Program-made: the position numbers and the translations under genes
NCBI RefSeq assembly: GCF_013359905.1
Contig: NZ_JABMCC010000121.1
Location: 62,001-126,000 of the forward strand
Source of the DNA: Paenibacillus taichungensis
GTDB lineage: Bacteria > Bacillota > Bacilli > Paenibacillales > Paenibacillaceae
Length of the DNA: 64,000 nt
Direction: 5' to 3'
The notes under the pieces: generated by a model
What the model saw: the letters and a program-made list of their open reading frames with translations, nothing else
The model's database searches: none
Told to the model about the DNA's origin: nothing
Shown: piece by piece, positions 52,729 through 61,031 of the stretch
Position numbering within the stretch: the stretch's first letter is position 1
Layout: each line of letters starts with the position of its first letter

Positions 52729-55171
52729 CGTTAAACTCATTACAGATAACTTGGCAGACGAACTGATTGCCCGGATGCAGCATGCATCCGGGATTTATAT
52801 TATGACGTCCTTTATTATGCAGTCTGGTGTGAAACTGCTTGCTCCGCATTTGAAACGGGCAGCAGAACGTGGAGCTGAGGTGCGAATGCTCGCGGGAGAC
52901 TATCTGTATATCACGCAGCCGGAAGGACTTCGGGCGCTCTGTGAGGTCGATTCACGAATTGAAGCGCGGCTGTGGCGAAGTATGGGGACTTTTTTTCACC
53001 CGAAAGCGTATCTGTTCGATCATGACAACGGGGAAGGACTGTTGATCGTCGGCTCGTCGAACTTTTCGTTCACGGCGCTCAAGACGGGGTATGAATGGAA
53101 TCTGGCGATGAATGCGGAGGCGGAGCCGTATACGTTCCAGATGGCTTTGGATAAGTTCATGCAGAGCTTCTACCACGAGACAACCCTGCCGGTGAACCCG
53201 GATTCGATTGAACTTTATGAGGAAGAGTACCGTAAATATCACCAGAAGAACCCGGAGATGATCCAGCGCATCACAGAGATGGAAGAAGCGGAATTTGGCA
53301 CAGGTCTACCAGAGGACAAAGAGGAAGAAACCTCCGAGCTGTCGCTGGTGCCGATTCAACCGCGCTTTGCTCAGTTGGATGCCCTCGAAGCACTTCATGG
53401 CACGATGGAGGAGCAGTACGACAAGGCGATGGTCGTTATGGCGACCGGGCTTGGCAAAACGTATCTGGCGGGTTTCTTCTCCCAGCGGTTCCAGCGGATG
53501 TTGTTTGTGGCGCATCGTGAAGAGATTCTGTTCCAGGCGAAGAAGTCTTTTCAACGGATCATGCCGGAGCGCAGTCATGGGATCTATAACGGGCAGTATA
53601 AGGATGGGACGGCGGATTGTGTGTATGCTTCGATCTTTACGCTGAGTATGCAGAAGCACCGGGATGGTTTTGCAGCGGATGCATTCGATCAGATCGTGGT
53701 AGATGAGTTCCATCATGCGGCGGCGAAGACGTATATGTCGGTGATTGAGCATTTTCAGCCAAGGTTCCTGTTGGGCATCACGGCGACCCCGGATCGACTG
53801 GATGGCAAGGATGTGTATGCGCTCTGTGATGGGAATGTGGCGTACCAGATGCATTTTATCGAAGCGATCCGGCGAGGTTGGCTGGCGCCATTTCAATATT
53901 ACGGGGTATTCGACGATACGGATTATTCGCAGATTCGCTGGATCGGGACAAAGTATGATGAGGAACAGCTCATGGCCGTTCAATTGCAAGAGGAGCACGT
54001 AGAGACGATCTATGCAGCCTGGGTCCGGCACAAACAGACGAGAACAATTGGCTTTTGCTTGTCGATCCGGCAGGCGGATTATTTGGCTGCGTATTTCCGA
54101 AGTCAGGGCGTGAAGGTACTCAGTTTGCATTCGCGCACATCGGAGATGTCGCGGGAGGAAGCCATTCGACAGCTTGATGCGGGTGAGCTGGAGGTTGTGC
54201 TGACGGTGGATCTGTTCAATGAAGGTACGGATATTCCACGTGTGGATACGCTATTGTTCGTGCGTCCAACCGAGTCGCTCACGGTGTTCACCCAACAGGT
54301 GGGGCGTGGTCTACGACTGGCGGAGGGCAAATCGCATTGTGTCATCATCGACCTGATCGGGAACTACCGGAATGCGGATGTGAAGCTGAACCTTCTGGAT
54401 GTGCGCGGAGATGAGGAACGAAGCGGAAAAGCGATGGATTCGGCAGTGCCTGAGGTTCCGGCTAACTGTGGGATTCATCTGGAGACCCGGGTGGTGAACC
54501 TACTTCAGGAGCTAAGCCGCAAACGGCTACCGCGCCGCGAGAAGCTGCATCAGGATTTTCTGGATGTGAAGCGAGAGCTGGGGCGTATTCCGACGTATCT
54601 GGAACTGCACCTGATGGGGCGTTCGAAGAGTGTCGGGTATCGGAGCGAGTTTGGTTCGTATGTTGGATTTCTGTATTGGGCGGAGTTGTTGTCTCCGACT
54701 GTGGGAGAGATGTACGTCCGGCATGAGGCATGGCTGCGCGATGTAGAGAAGACGGTCATGAACAAAAGCTATAAGATGATCGTACTGCTGTACATGTTGG
54801 AGCGAGGCGAAGCGCACTGGATGGACCCGATCACGCCGGGGGAGATGGCAAGCTTTTTCCATACGTACCTGACGGAGAAGGAATACCGGAAACGGAAAGA
54901 CTTTTCAGACAAGGACAAGCTTGCGCTCTGGGAATGGAACGAGAGGACGGCAACACGGATTGAGAAACTGATAATTGATATGCCGATGTCTATGTGGAGC
55001 GTGGCGAAGGGTAGCATAACGCGATTCGAGGATGGCCTGTTCTCACTGAATGTGCAGGTGCAGGATGCGGAGGAACGGGCGTTGCTGTATCGCTGGACGC
55101 AGGAGATTTGTCTGTATCGGTTGCATGTGTATTTTGAACGTGGGACAGTAGCGGTTACATTAAGAGTTTAG
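52712..55171 (+). CDS. Second PLD-nuclease/SF2 helicase
   Basis: An 819-residue protein. The N-terminal PLD-like domain (about 1-150) has FHPKAYLF and GSSNFSFTALKTGYEWN. The helicase core has MATGLGKTYLAGF (I), VDEFHHAAA (II), LLGITATPDRLDGKD (III), and QQVGRGLRLAEGK (VI). The C-terminal ~250 residues are helical, with YLELHLMGRSKSVGYRSEFGSYVGFL, and lack the DUF3427 end of the 44946 helicase. GC content is higher than in the island to its left. Its start lies within the pyrophosphohydrolase gene. A role in DNA processing or phage defence is inferred. Confidence 0.85.
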   Translation: MSTKLNVKLITDNLADELIARMQHASGIYIMTSFIMQSGVKLLAPHLKRAAERGAEVRMLAGDYLYITQPEGLRALCEVDSRIEARLWRSMGTFFHPKAYLFDHDNGEGLLIVGSSNFSFTALKTGYEWNLAMNAEAEPYTFQMALDKFMQSFYHETTLPVNPDSIELYEEEYRKYHQKNPEMIQRITEMEEAEFGTGLPEDKEEETSELSLVPIQPRFAQLDALEALHGTMEEQYDKAMVVMATGLGKTYLAGFFSQRFQRMLFVAHREEILFQAKKSFQRIMPERSHGIYNGQYKDGTADCVYASIFTLSMQKHRDGFAADAFDQIVVDEFHHAAAKTYMSVIEHFQPRFLLGITATPDRLDGKDVYALCDGNVAYQMHFIEAIRRGWLAPFQYYGVFDDTDYSQIRWIGTKYDEEQLMAVQLQEEHVETIYAAWVRHKQTRTIGFCLSIRQADYLAAYFRSQGVKVLSLHSRTSEMSREEAIRQLDAGELEVVLTVDLFNEGTDIPRVDTLLFVRPTESLTVFTQQVGRGLRLAEGKSHCVIIDLIGNYRNADVKLNLLDVRGDEERSGKAMDSAVPEVPANCGIHLETRVVNLLQELSRKRLPRREKLHQDFLDVKRELGRIPTYLELHLMGRSKSVGYRSEFGSYVGFLYWAELLSPTVGEMYVRHEAWLRDVEKTVMNKSYKMIVLLYMLERGEAHWMDPITPGEMASFFHTYLTEKEYRKRKDFSDKDKLALWEWNERTATRIEKLIIDMPMSMWSVAKGSITRFEDGLFSLNVQVQDAEERALLYRWTQEICLYRLHVYFERGTVAVTLRV

Positions 55172-55194
55172 TAATATTTTTATAACTAAATTAT

Positions 55195-55418
55195 TCATCG
55201 ATGATATTCCTTGATAGTACCCCCATCTTTTTTTGAAAAGATATATGAAGCAATTGGAACCATTTCGGAATCAAGAAATACTACTTTGTAGCATGAAACC
55301 ATGTGATCGTGATCTCCATTTTCACTGATACTATACACCTCACGGGTCTCAAAGGTATATCTTTTCAAGCTGCCAAATAAAGCCCGGAAAAAATACCATA
55401 AAGGTAAGGGGGGGGGGG
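55195..55418 (-). pseudogene. Decayed ORF ending near helicase, with C11 tract at its 5' side
   Basis: On the minus strand, a start-less frame of roughly 70 codons reads FFRALFGSLKRYTF, ETREVYSISENGDHDHMVSC, YKVVFLDSEMVPIASYIFSK, KDGGTIKEYHR and ends at TGA (55195-55197). The composition looks protein-like. It is preceded by an 11-base C tract and no start codon or SD, so it is probably the 3' remnant of a lost gene. No family recognised. Confidence 0.4.
55408..55418. repeat. G11 homopolymer tract
   Basis: Eleven consecutive G residues in a moderately AT-rich intergenic region. They could be a slippage-prone tract affecting the decayed minus-strand frame, or an assembly artefact. Confidence 0.7.
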
Positions 55419-55692
55419 TGAGAAAATCGCCCTTTTTTTCTTAAAGATTGCGAATTAGATAAAAAATAACATTTTAATGAAACCTTTACCTTTTTGATAG
55501 GGTATATATGGTATGTGCCCTTTTGCTTAGTAAAGCCTAGCACAACTGAGAATATAGAACACATTGCTTTATAAGCATTTCACGGGGAACCTTTGAAGGG
55601 AGGTGCTCTTGTATGATCTAAGGTTCGAGTTCATTTCAGATCACTTTATTTTTAAGCTACTAAATTCTAGATTTATTGAGAGGGGAAACAAG
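55419..55692. other. Intergenic region before the matrixin gene
   Basis: T-rich after the G tract (cgccctttttttc). The plus-strand promoter for the matrixin gene should lie here. No clear gene. An open TTG frame from 55603 is only the in-frame leader of the matrixin ORF. Confidence 0.4.
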
Positions 55693-56883
55693 ATGTCTAA
55701 AAAACAATTGAAAAAACCTTTAATTATAGCTGGCTCATTACTTTTGTTAATGAGTAGCGCAGGAACGTCTTTCGCTGCCTACAGTCATGATTTGTACCCT
55801 AACTATTGGCCACAGGGAAGATCAAGTGTCACTTATTCTGTCCAATCTACTTTTGATTCTACTACCAAAACACAAATGCAAACTGCAATGAGCCAATGGA
55901 ATAACGCATTGCCTTCAGGCAGCTTTCTTTACAAATCGGCTTCAGATACCAATGATTCGACACCAAGCCAAAACAACATCAATACGATAACAAAATATCC
56001 TTACGGAGCTGATGGGTTTACCGGTGAACATGTGCCTTATCTCAATTCTGCCGGAAAAGTAATTGAATCAGATATAAGAATTAACAGCAGCCACAACTGG
56101 TCCAACTCTCCAAAACCAAATTATCGTGATATTCAAAGTACGATGACTCATGAATTCGGTCATTCTCTTCGTGTAGGGCATTCTCCGATTTATGAAGATA
56201 CCATGTTTGGAGAGGGATCATTGAATACAGACTACAAAAGAACGTTGACAACTGCTGATCGGGAGGCAGCCCAAGCTTCAGTGTCGAGATGGTTAACTAA
56301 TTCACTGAGAACAAATGATGATGAAAGCTCCAATTCAGATCTTAGTGATAAGGTTGTTGTTCATTCTGAAGCTGAAGTTATTCAATTTGATAAGAATCAG
56401 CTTGTAAATGAAGCTGATGTTATTGTGTCTGGAACAGTTATTTCTCAAGAAGTGAAAAAAGACTTTGAAGGATTCCCTGTCACAGATACTACCATTCGGG
56501 TTCAAACTGTTTATAAAGGAGAACCTGGTGAAACAGTAACAATACGGGTTAAGGGTGGGGAAACAGATAATATGATTTACACCCTCAATGAAGAAGCCTC
56601 TCCTACATTTAAAATTGGAGAAGAAGCCATTGTATTTCTTACTGGCAATAAAGGATCGAGACCGGATAAGAACGATTTCGGCTATTATTTGGTAGGACAA
56701 GCTCAAGGAAAGTTTGATTCTGGTATCCAGTCACAGTCACAAGGCGTAGTCAAAAATAGTACAGATACTCACAGTTTGGATCTTAACAATATTCAGAATG
56801 AAATTAATTTGATCGAAAAATATAACAAATTAAATAACATTCCGAAATTATATCTTCCAGAAGGTCAAGAAAGTAATATTTAA
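55693..56883 (+). CDS. Secreted matrixin-type zinc metalloprotease
   Basis: A 396-residue secreted protein. The signal peptide runs KKQLKKPLIIAGSLLLLMSSAGTSFAA. The protease domain (to about 200) has the metzincin zinc site HEFGHSLRVGHS, with three His and the catalytic Glu, and an upstream SDIRINSSHNW strand; no cysteine-switch propeptide is visible. A second domain (about 210-360: ADVIVSGTVISQEVKKDFEGFPVTDTTIRVQTVYKGEPGETVTIRVKGG) is a beta domain I cannot name. AGAGGGG lies 7 bases before the ATG. It is terminated separately. Substrate unknown. Confidence 0.85.
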   Translation: MSKKQLKKPLIIAGSLLLLMSSAGTSFAAYSHDLYPNYWPQGRSSVTYSVQSTFDSTTKTQMQTAMSQWNNALPSGSFLYKSASDTNDSTPSQNNINTITKYPYGADGFTGEHVPYLNSAGKVIESDIRINSSHNWSNSPKPNYRDIQSTMTHEFGHSLRVGHSPIYEDTMFGEGSLNTDYKRTLTTADREAAQASVSRWLTNSLRTNDDESSNSDLSDKVVVHSEAEVIQFDKNQLVNEADVIVSGTVISQEVKKDFEGFPVTDTTIRVQTVYKGEPGETVTIRVKGGETDNMIYTLNEEASPTFKIGEEAIVFLTGNKGSRPDKNDFGYYLVGQAQGKFDSGIQSQSQGVVKNSTDTHSLDLNNIQNEINLIEKYNKLNNIPKLYLPEGQESNI

Positions 56884-56895
56884 CTTGAACGGTAT

Positions 56896-56926
56896 AAAAA
56901 AGCAGCCCGAGTGGGCTGCTTTTTAA
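56896..56926 (+). terminator. Terminator after matrixin gene
   Basis: aaaaagcagccc/gggctgcttttt with a GAGT-type loop. Confidence 0.9.
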
Positions 56927-56993
56927 ATTAAAATGCAACATTTATGGTTTTTATTACGTTTATTAGGTAACAAGTGCCAAGGAGGGGATTGTC

Positions 56994-57494
56994 ATAAAAG
57001 TAAAGTCAATATATTTTATTCTCAGTGTTGTAGCGGTTTTTTTATTGTCAGCTTGCGGAAGTGGTGTTACTGGCTCAAGCCAGCAGAATGAACTAGGTGA
57101 ACCTTACCGTGTGGCGTTGGATGAATTAATATCAACAGATAAGGCTCTTAATGAAAACATGGAGTATATCTCATTGGATTTCGATAAAGGACTTCCAATA
57201 AAGGATTCTGATAAAAAAAGCATCGAGGATTACCTTCAAAGCAAATATAATGTAAAGATATATAACCTAACCTATGAAGAATTGGTTGAAGAAGGACTGT
57301 CTGAACAGTCTGAAAGCAAGCTTAAAGGGGTTTTACTGAAAATTGAAAAGCAGGAGCAACAGTCAGATAATAACATTACCATAGAGGTCAGTAAGTATCG
57401 TTCCAATGAGGGTTCGCTCTCTGCAAAAATAACATTAATCTATGAGAAAGGTCAATGGAGAGTCGCTACTCATACTCCGACAAGAGAAAGTTAA
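56994..57494 (+). CDS. Lipoprotein with apparent ATA start codon
   Basis: About 166 residues. The mature part starts at the lipobox LLSAC (Cys ~22) and continues with acidic, helical sequence (LDELISTDKALNENMEYISLDFDKG...). The signal peptide (KVKSIYFILSVVAVFLLSAC) is in frame, but the only codon at the right place, 8 bases after AAGGAGG, is ATA (56994); ATT (56988) is too close to the SD. There is no ATG, GTG or TTG before the signal peptide, and TTG at 57045 would delete it. Either a rare ATA start is used or an original ATG has mutated. No family recognised. Confidence 0.6.
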   Translation: MKVKSIYFILSVVAVFLLSACGSGVTGSSQQNELGEPYRVALDELISTDKALNENMEYISLDFDKGLPIKDSDKKSIEDYLQSKYNVKIYNLTYEELVEEGLSEQSESKLKGVLLKIEKQEQQSDNNITIEVSKYRSNEGSLSAKITLIYEKGQWRVATHTPTRES

Positions 57495-57547
57495 AGAAAG
57501 TATTTATGGATCACCCAAACACTGGTAAAGTATTTTATAATAATTTC

Positions 57548-57573
57548 AAAAGCCCTACAAGGGCTTTTTTTGT
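57548..57573 (+). terminator. Terminator after lipoprotein gene
   Basis: aaaagccc/gggctttt stem followed by T run. Confidence 0.8.
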
Positions 57574-57756
57574 CCTGTATTTTCTGATTTTACTACCCTT
57601 AAAGAAAAGTTAGAATTATACTACATTACATGTTCGTATGAGTGCGACCATATTAGGCGTATATAATCTGTAAAGGTATACCTTTAAGGACAAAGGAAAG
57701 GAAGCCTAGTGTTTACTAAGCTTCCTTGAAAACAGAAATTTAATGGGGTTTATGCT

Positions 57757-57891
57757 TTAGTCAGCATTATACAAATATTTATGAATACCGTCTTGTACTT
57801 TGTTGCTATGCCTCATTTCAGAATAGATAAGACTCAGTAAGACAGTTATCAGCACCAGTAAAACAGATACAATTTTTTGGAAATTATTCAT
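57757..57891 (-). CDS. 44-aa membrane peptide, coupled to upstream secreted protein
   Basis: MNNFQKIVSVLLVLITVL, then SLIYSEMRHSNKVQDGIHKYLYNAD. One N-terminal membrane helix and a charged tail. Its ATG shares a base with the TAA of the preceding secreted-protein gene (TAATG), so it is translated by coupling. It is too short for routine gene calling. Function unknown; partner or immunity-type role for the upstream product is possible. Confidence 0.6.
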   Translation of the reverse strand: MNNFQKIVSVLLVLITVLLSLIYSEMRHSNKVQDGIHKYLYNAD

Positions 57892-58229
57892 TACCAATTA
57901 TACCCTACGTTAAATGTGTTACTTAAATCAAACATGTGTTCAACAGCACTGTGCCATTCCGTGACATGGCTTATTTGGAGTCCTGTATAAGGATATGCAG
58001 AAGCTGCCTTCCAACTGGTGCCGAGTTGAAAGTTATCTGTTGACTGAAGATTCTGTAACCAATCTGGTGTAATTACCCATTTTGCTGTGTCTGTGCTTTC
58101 TTCGGTTGTAGCAAAAAACAGCCCTTCTTTTGGTTCAATAGGAGCTGCATACAAAGATGTGCTAGTCACTGTGAACATAAGAGATGCAGGCAAGCTTAAT
58201 CTAAACAATTTCACCTTGCCCTGAAACAT
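57891..58229 (-). CDS. Secreted 112-aa protein
   Basis: A signal peptide (VKLFRLSLPASLMFTVTSTSLYAAP, cut near YAA) is followed by ~85 residues rich in Trp, Thr and aromatic residues (AKWVITPDWLQNLQSTDNFQLG, YTGLQISHVTEWHSAVEHMFDL). AGGAGAG lies 8 bases before the ATG. It forms a pair with the 44-aa membrane peptide. A secreted antimicrobial or signalling peptide precursor is conceivable but unproven; no leader or double-Gly site is visible. Confidence 0.6.
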   Translation of the reverse strand: MFQGKVKLFRLSLPASLMFTVTSTSLYAAPIEPKEGLFFATTEESTDTAKWVITPDWLQNLQSTDNFQLGTSWKAASAYPYTGLQISHVTEWHSAVEHMFDLSNTFNVGYNW

Positions 58230-58370
58230 TTCTTCACTCTCCTAAAATTATTTAAGCAGAAAATGATTGTATGTAACATAATATATATGAAATCATTTTC
58301 CAACTCTAATAATGTATAACAAAATAAATCAAGAAAAGTTTCAGAAATATTATAAAATAGATTCGATTCA

Positions 58371-58404
58371 CAAAAAAAAGGCGAATCGAAATGGTAATCG
58401 CCTT
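58371..58404 (-). terminator. Terminator of the MerR/DUF2268 operon
   Basis: On the minus strand, aggcga/tcgcct stem followed by a run of eight T. It lies about 155 bases after the MerR stop. The 58405-58558 stretch between them holds no gene I can support. Confidence 0.65.
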
Positions 58405-58558
58405 CTGATGATATTCTTGTTCCTCTGTGTCAGACAGTCCTCCGTAACTTATAAGCTTGACAAGTTATGGGCAAAAAAGAGAAGGAGCGTTGGATTCTAG
58501 GAACGGGTGTAATTAATCGCTTGTCGTGTTACCGCGTCTGGAGGAGCTTGAAAGCAAC

Positions 58559-59326
58559 TTATGCTTCCCCACCCTCCACAAAAACCATAATCGCTTGATA
58601 CAAAAACTTCAAAAATTCCTCATCACCAAACTGATCAAAATAACCCGCATAGCGACGATCCGTCGTATAGGCTTCTGCAATACATCTCAAAATCTCAGCA
58701 TCACAACTCATAAATTGCTCCAGACAACTCTTCCATTCACGCACTAGCGCCTGCACCTCACCAGAAGCAGGGGACAGATCCTGATGCTTCGCCAATTTCC
58801 GAAATACCTGTTCCATGTTCACCGAGAACTGCTGGTAGGCTTGTTCTTGCTCTTCCGCAGATAGCTGGCTCACATTGGCTTCAAATTCCTGATATTTCTC
58901 GGTATCTCCATATACAAACTTCGCCTCGGATTCGTATTGCTCTTGAATGGACAGAATGGAAGAGTCGTCAAACAGATGAAGATGAGAGATATCCTTCCCA
59001 TCTACATACTCGTCCAATTGGTCGATGATGGTTTCGAGCTTTTGTTTGCGTTGAACGAGTGTGCTGCGATGCTCTCTTAGGATATCTTTCTGTTCTTTTT
59101 TGGAGAGTTGCATCATGGCTGCAATGTCTTTCAAGGAGAAATTCATTTCTTTGAACAACAGAATCATTTGCAGTTTCCCGAGTGCCTCTTGATCGTAATA
59201 CCGATAGCCATTGTCCTCGACTTTACTCGGTTTCAATAGATCCGTTTTATCGTAATAATGTAATGCGCGTTTGGTGATGCCTGTAATTTGAATGATATCT
59301 TTAACGGTGAAATAGGGTGTCTTCAT
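58559..59326 (-). CDS. MerR family regulator with TipAS domain
   Basis: A 255-residue protein. YFTVKDIIQITGITKRALHYYDKTDLLKPSKVEDNGYRYYDQEAL is the MerR HTH, followed by a long dimerisation coiled coil and a C-terminal TipAS-like helical ligand domain (LVREWKSCLEQFMSCDAEILRCIAEAYTTDRRYAGYFDQFG). TipAS-type regulators bind drugs or other hydrophobic ligands. The ATG at 59326 with AAAGGA upstream lies 26 bases inside the DUF2268 gene, so the two are coupled and probably autoregulated. Confidence 0.88.
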   Translation of the reverse strand: MKTPYFTVKDIIQITGITKRALHYYDKTDLLKPSKVEDNGYRYYDQEALGKLQMILLFKEMNFSLKDIAAMMQLSKKEQKDILREHRSTLVQRKQKLETIIDQLDEYVDGKDISHLHLFDDSSILSIQEQYESEAKFVYGDTEKYQEFEANVSQLSAEEQEQAYQQFSVNMEQVFRKLAKHQDLSPASGEVQALVREWKSCLEQFMSCDAEILRCIAEAYTTDRRYAGYFDQFGDEEFLKFLYQAIMVFVEGGEA

Positions 59327-60227
59327 TCCAAAAGTCCTTTGTTTCAGCAAGGATAACACTTGCCGGAGTAATGGTTGCTTCGGTGATCGGTGTACCTGTT
59401 TTGTTCAGATAATATTGAATTAAGTGATAACCGCAGGCATAGCCAGCCGCATAGGGCATACCTACGGGCGTGAAGTTTTGAATGATGGCAAGTTCATCGC
59501 CGTATAGATAGGGATTAATCTGGTCAAAACCGGTGACATGCAACTGGTCTTTCATTTTTGGTTTAATGAAGGTGTTCAAAGTCTCTATATCCGTTTTGGC
59601 TACCCATGGGCCTAGCAACTCTTCTCCATACAGGGATGTCGCAAAGCTCTCGGCCAGCCCCTCACTAACAATCATTTCCCCAAGGGTAATCTGTGGATCC
59701 CACTGGATAAATTGATACCTCACGTTATGATTGCATTCATGAGCTAACACGGATTGCATACGAGGTAGAGTATAGCTATTGGGGGTCAGGTTCGCAATAA
59801 TATAACCCGGGATTCCACCATCTCCGCTGATGCCTTCGTTCATCATGAGTGACGGGCTATTCTTGTCGCCTAATAAAATCGTGTATAGATATTCGGAGAC
59901 CGATAGCTCAATCCCGTGATCTGTAAAGGTAGATAAACTTCTACGAACAGCTTCATGACACTGTTGCCAAAATGCTTCAGACGAAATCGCTGCTAACGAT
60001 TCGTTAATCTCAGGTGTGATATCTTCGGGAGCGATATTCAACAAGTTATTCATCATGATCACGTCGAAGCCGTAAGGCTCTTGAGATCGAAACGGAATCT
60101 GTTGTATGTTCCACTTGTTCATAAAGGGACCCATCATACGCTCGCGGTATAACTCCAATTTCTCATCGGGTGCAGCCTGGATGATCTCCTCATAGATTTG
60201 ATCTGAACGTAACGCGATAATCTTCAT
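59301..60227 (-). CDS. DUF2268 putative zinc protease
   Basis: A 308-residue soluble protein with the HExxH-type site HECNHNVRYQ near residue 165 and a downstream glutamate in GEMIVSEGLAESFA. These match the DUF2268 'predicted Zn-dependent protease' layout. There is no signal peptide. AAGGAGAG precedes the ATG. It overlaps the MerR gene by 26 bases. Substrate unknown; a stress- or drug-linked role is inferred from the regulator. Confidence 0.82.
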   Translation of the reverse strand: MKIIALRSDQIYEEIIQAAPDEKLELYRERMMGPFMNKWNIQQIPFRSQEPYGFDVIMMNNLLNIAPEDITPEINESLAAISSEAFWQQCHEAVRRSLSTFTDHGIELSVSEYLYTILLGDKNSPSLMMNEGISGDGGIPGYIIANLTPNSYTLPRMQSVLAHECNHNVRYQFIQWDPQITLGEMIVSEGLAESFATSLYGEELLGPWVAKTDIETLNTFIKPKMKDQLHVTGFDQINPYLYGDELAIIQNFTPVGMPYAAGYACGYHLIQYYLNKTGTPITEATITPASVILAETKDFWNEDTLFHR

Positions 60228-60431
60228 CCTTGATCTCTCCTTTAGGTGAACTTGAGCCCATTATCAAGTATGACCTTACGTAACAGTCAAGGAGGAATTT
60301 GCGATACGTTTAAGTGCATTAATCGATCCGATTCTAAGATAAGTTGTAAAAAAAAATTGGCTGCAATCCAGATATCTATGGAGAACACAACCAAAAGTTT
60401 TTGAACGTTTATAATCCCCTCACACCGCACG

Positions 60432-60896
60432 TTATCCACGTTTCATTAATCCCCAAACTACATATATGAACAACGCAGCCAATAGAAACGCAGGTACGAT
60501 AATGGGTTGTGCCAGGTTACCAACGGACATTGACGTGACCTGTGAACCAACCAAACTGACCGCGCCAACCCCAACAAACAAAGCGACATTCCATAAGGCA
60601 AAAGGGAGTAATCTTCCTACATTTCTTCGGTACCGCGTAATCATGATAATCATCACCAGTATGAAAAGAACTAGAAACAGTAATTCAGTAATTGACGTCC
60701 ATCTTCCCAGTTGACTCATTGACTCGATCGCTTGGTCGCTTATGGAACCACCGGAAGTCCACTGTTGTGATTGAGCTATCCGATCCGATTCCAAGGAAAC
60801 ATAAATGCCATAAAATAAAATCATTAGTACGAGATACATAAGCATCGCTACGTTTATACGACGTTTATCTGGTTCTTTGTTTAAAATAACGTTCAT
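60432..60896 (-). CDS. Membrane protein, four predicted helices
   Basis: A 154-residue protein: hydrophobic segments near 16-33, 70-88, 97-117 and 130-148. The loop between the first two (LESDRIAQSQQWTSGGSISDQAIESMSQLG) should face outside. No family recognised. A single gene. Confidence 0.65.
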   Translation of the reverse strand: MNVILNKEPDKRRINVAMLMYLVLMILFYGIYVSLESDRIAQSQQWTSGGSISDQAIESMSQLGRWTSITELLFLVLFILVMIIMITRYRRNVGRLLPFALWNVALFVGVGAVSLVGSQVTSMSVGNLAQPIIVPAFLLAALFIYVVWGLMKRG

Positions 60897-61031
60897 AGAT
60901 TCACCTCTTAACCTGAATAGTGGGTTATCTCATGAAAATAACATTGAAACCGATCTGACACCAAAAATGGATATCTTTGTAGTATAATCCATTTGGTTCT
61001 GGATCGAAACCATGCACGAAGGAGGAGTGCT

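Noticed and set aside
53306-54130. 274-codon antisense frame in the second PLD-helicase
   Set aside because: Shadow of a high-GC coding region; helicase motifs on the plus strand are unambiguous.
55349-55564. 71-codon minus-strand frame containing PPP from the C tract
   Set aside because: It depends on the homopolymer and has no family pattern; the alternative frame ending at 55195 looks more protein-like.
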